From Candidatus Methanophaga sp. GoMg3.2 (GTDB lineage Archaea; Halobacteriota; Syntropharchaeia; Alkanophagales; Methanospirareceae): 6,351 nt of DNA. The notes beneath the pieces were generated by a model that ran no database searches, was not told the origin of the DNA, and saw nothing but the letters and a program-made list of their open reading frames with translations. Below are positions 5,675 through 6,351 of this stretch, one piece after another. How positions within the stretch are numbered: position 1 is the stretch's first letter; every line of letters begins with the position of its first letter. The position numbers and the translations under genes were made by a program. The stretch spans positions 1-6,351 of the forward strand of contig QBUN01000287.1 in assembly GCA_013180565.1 (NCBI GenBank), given 5' to 3'.

Positions 5675-6351
5675 ATGGTGATACGAAGCGATAAGATAGG
5701 GCAATCTTGGCTATTGCCCCTTGATGTTAGTGAACTCATACCGGAAGACCATATTTGCAACTTGGTTGAAATAGTAGTAGATAGCATGGATGTTGGTGAA
5801 GCGGAGCAGAAGTACAGGTCTGGACCTGGCAATCCTGCCTATTCACGGCGGATGTTGTTAAGACTGGCGATAATGGCTTCTCTTGATGCCATTTGGTCTT
5901 CGAGAAAGATAGCAAAGCTAGCGCATGAGAATGTGGTATATATGTATCTGGCAGGGCATGAGAAGCCCGATTTCAGAACGATATGGAATTTTAAAAAGGA
6001 GTGCAAGGGACTAATTGAAGCAGTGTTCAAAGAGACCGTCGCGATTGCCAAAGCATTAGGAATACTCAACTTGGAGCACATATCAACCGATGGTACCAAG
6101 ATAAAAGCAAATGCTTCAAACAATTACACGCTGAGTAAGGAAGAGATAGAAAAGATCAGACAGATGGTAGAGCATGGGATTACGGTAGATGAAGAAGAGG
6201 ACAAGCTCTACGGAGATAAAAGAGGTGACGAGCTGCCACCCGAACTCAATACGAAGAAAAAGCTTCGTGAGAAGATAAAGGAGATTGAAGAAGCTTCCGG
6301 CAAGAAAATGAAAAATGCATCGAAGAAGATTATCGAGCAGTATGTGCTTGG
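5675..6351 (+). CDS. IS1182-family transposase, 3' end beyond the window
   Basis: This DDE-type transposase would cut and rejoin the IS ends. The first 225 codons are present and uninterrupted to the right edge. The N-terminal domain has SDKIGQSWLLP (5-15), the PGNPAYSRRMLLRL block (51-64) and KPDFRTIWNFKKE (97-109). STDGTKIKANAS at 137-148 follows, whose D139 is the expected first catalytic aspartate. A lysine/glutamate-rich helical stretch (about 155-225) separates it from the remaining DDE residues, which would lie off the window. The start is chosen at 5675 because GAGGTGAT (5659-5666) sits eight bases upstream. The gene uses ATA for isoleucine freely, more than the hsdR region seems to. 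It looks intact as far as seen, so the IS may be active. Confidence 0.88.
   Translation, partial: MVIRSDKIGQSWLLPLDVSELIPEDHICNLVEIVVDSMDVGEAEQKYRSGPGNPAYSRRMLLRLAIMASLDAIWSSRKIAKLAHENVVYMYLAGHEKPDFRTIWNFKKECKGLIEAVFKETVAIAKALGILNLEHISTDGTKIKANASNNYTLSKEEIEKIRQMVEHGITVDEEEDKLYGDKRGDELPPELNTKKKLREKIKEIEEASGKKMKNASKKIIEQYVL

Larger units (their letters stand above)
5443..6351 (+). mobile_element. IS1182-like insertion sequence, left part only
   Basis: The element is taken to begin at GAGGCTGTCCCAC, typical in style of IS5/IS1182-group ends, and runs off the right edge with its transposase gene unfinished. The 232 bases before the transposase ATG hold the presumed terminal repeat, a possible promoter and a ribosome binding site, with no other gene seen. 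The minus-strand reading frame of the neighbouring operon stays open up to this boundary. The palindrome CTTAAG (5438-5443) straddles the proposed junction and may be part of the target. The exact end cannot be fixed without the right end. Confidence 0.75.

Noticed and set aside
5839..6123. Minus-strand open frame in the IS (and a similar one at 5623-5832)
   Set aside because: Both lie antisense to well-conserved transposase motifs and lack start signals.

Overview
The window looks like part of an accessory defence island that has been cut into by an insertion sequence. The organism cannot be fixed from the sequence. The genes are AT-leaning, with strong GGAGG-type ribosome binding sites, and fit either a bacterium or a methanogenic archaeon. 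Two weak hints favour an archaeon such as a Methanosarcinales methanogen. The IS transposase resembles IS1182-type elements that I associate with Methanosarcina, and a BRE/TATA-like box lies upstream of it. A pure oligo-T tract after the first operon would also suit archaeal termination. The restriction gene itself could be from either domain.

Plus strand, 1-2281: the 3' part of a type I restriction subunit gene (hsdR; its N-terminal half lies off the left edge) runs to a premature stop at 872. This is caused by one extra base in a GGGG run at 857-860, and the rest of the protein continues in another frame to 1566. One base later a YgjP/SprT-like zinc metallopeptidase gene begins (1568-2281), evidently in the same operon. 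A short hairpin and a T-tract fill the convergent gap at 2282-2370.

Minus strand, 5239 down to 2371: three overlapping genes form what looks like an ABC three-component (ABC-3C) conflict system. They are a 303-residue protein with an N-terminal restriction-endonuclease-like motif (candidate effector), an 80-residue winged-helix-like middle component, and a 575-residue DUF2326/SMC-like ABC ATPase with a long coiled coil. The overlaps are 4 and 10 bases, so the three are probably translated together. By family precedent the ATPase would act as the sensor or gate, the small protein as the adaptor, and the nuclease-like protein as the effector. This role is inferred.

Directly upstream of the effector, and overlapping it by ATGA, is the 3' end of a fourth minus-strand reading frame (5236-5442). 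It carries an in-frame TAA and is cut off at the point where an IS1182-like element begins (about 5443 to beyond the right edge). The IS holds the first 225 codons of its transposase on the plus strand. The insertion seems to have removed the start, and probably the promoter, of the defence operon.
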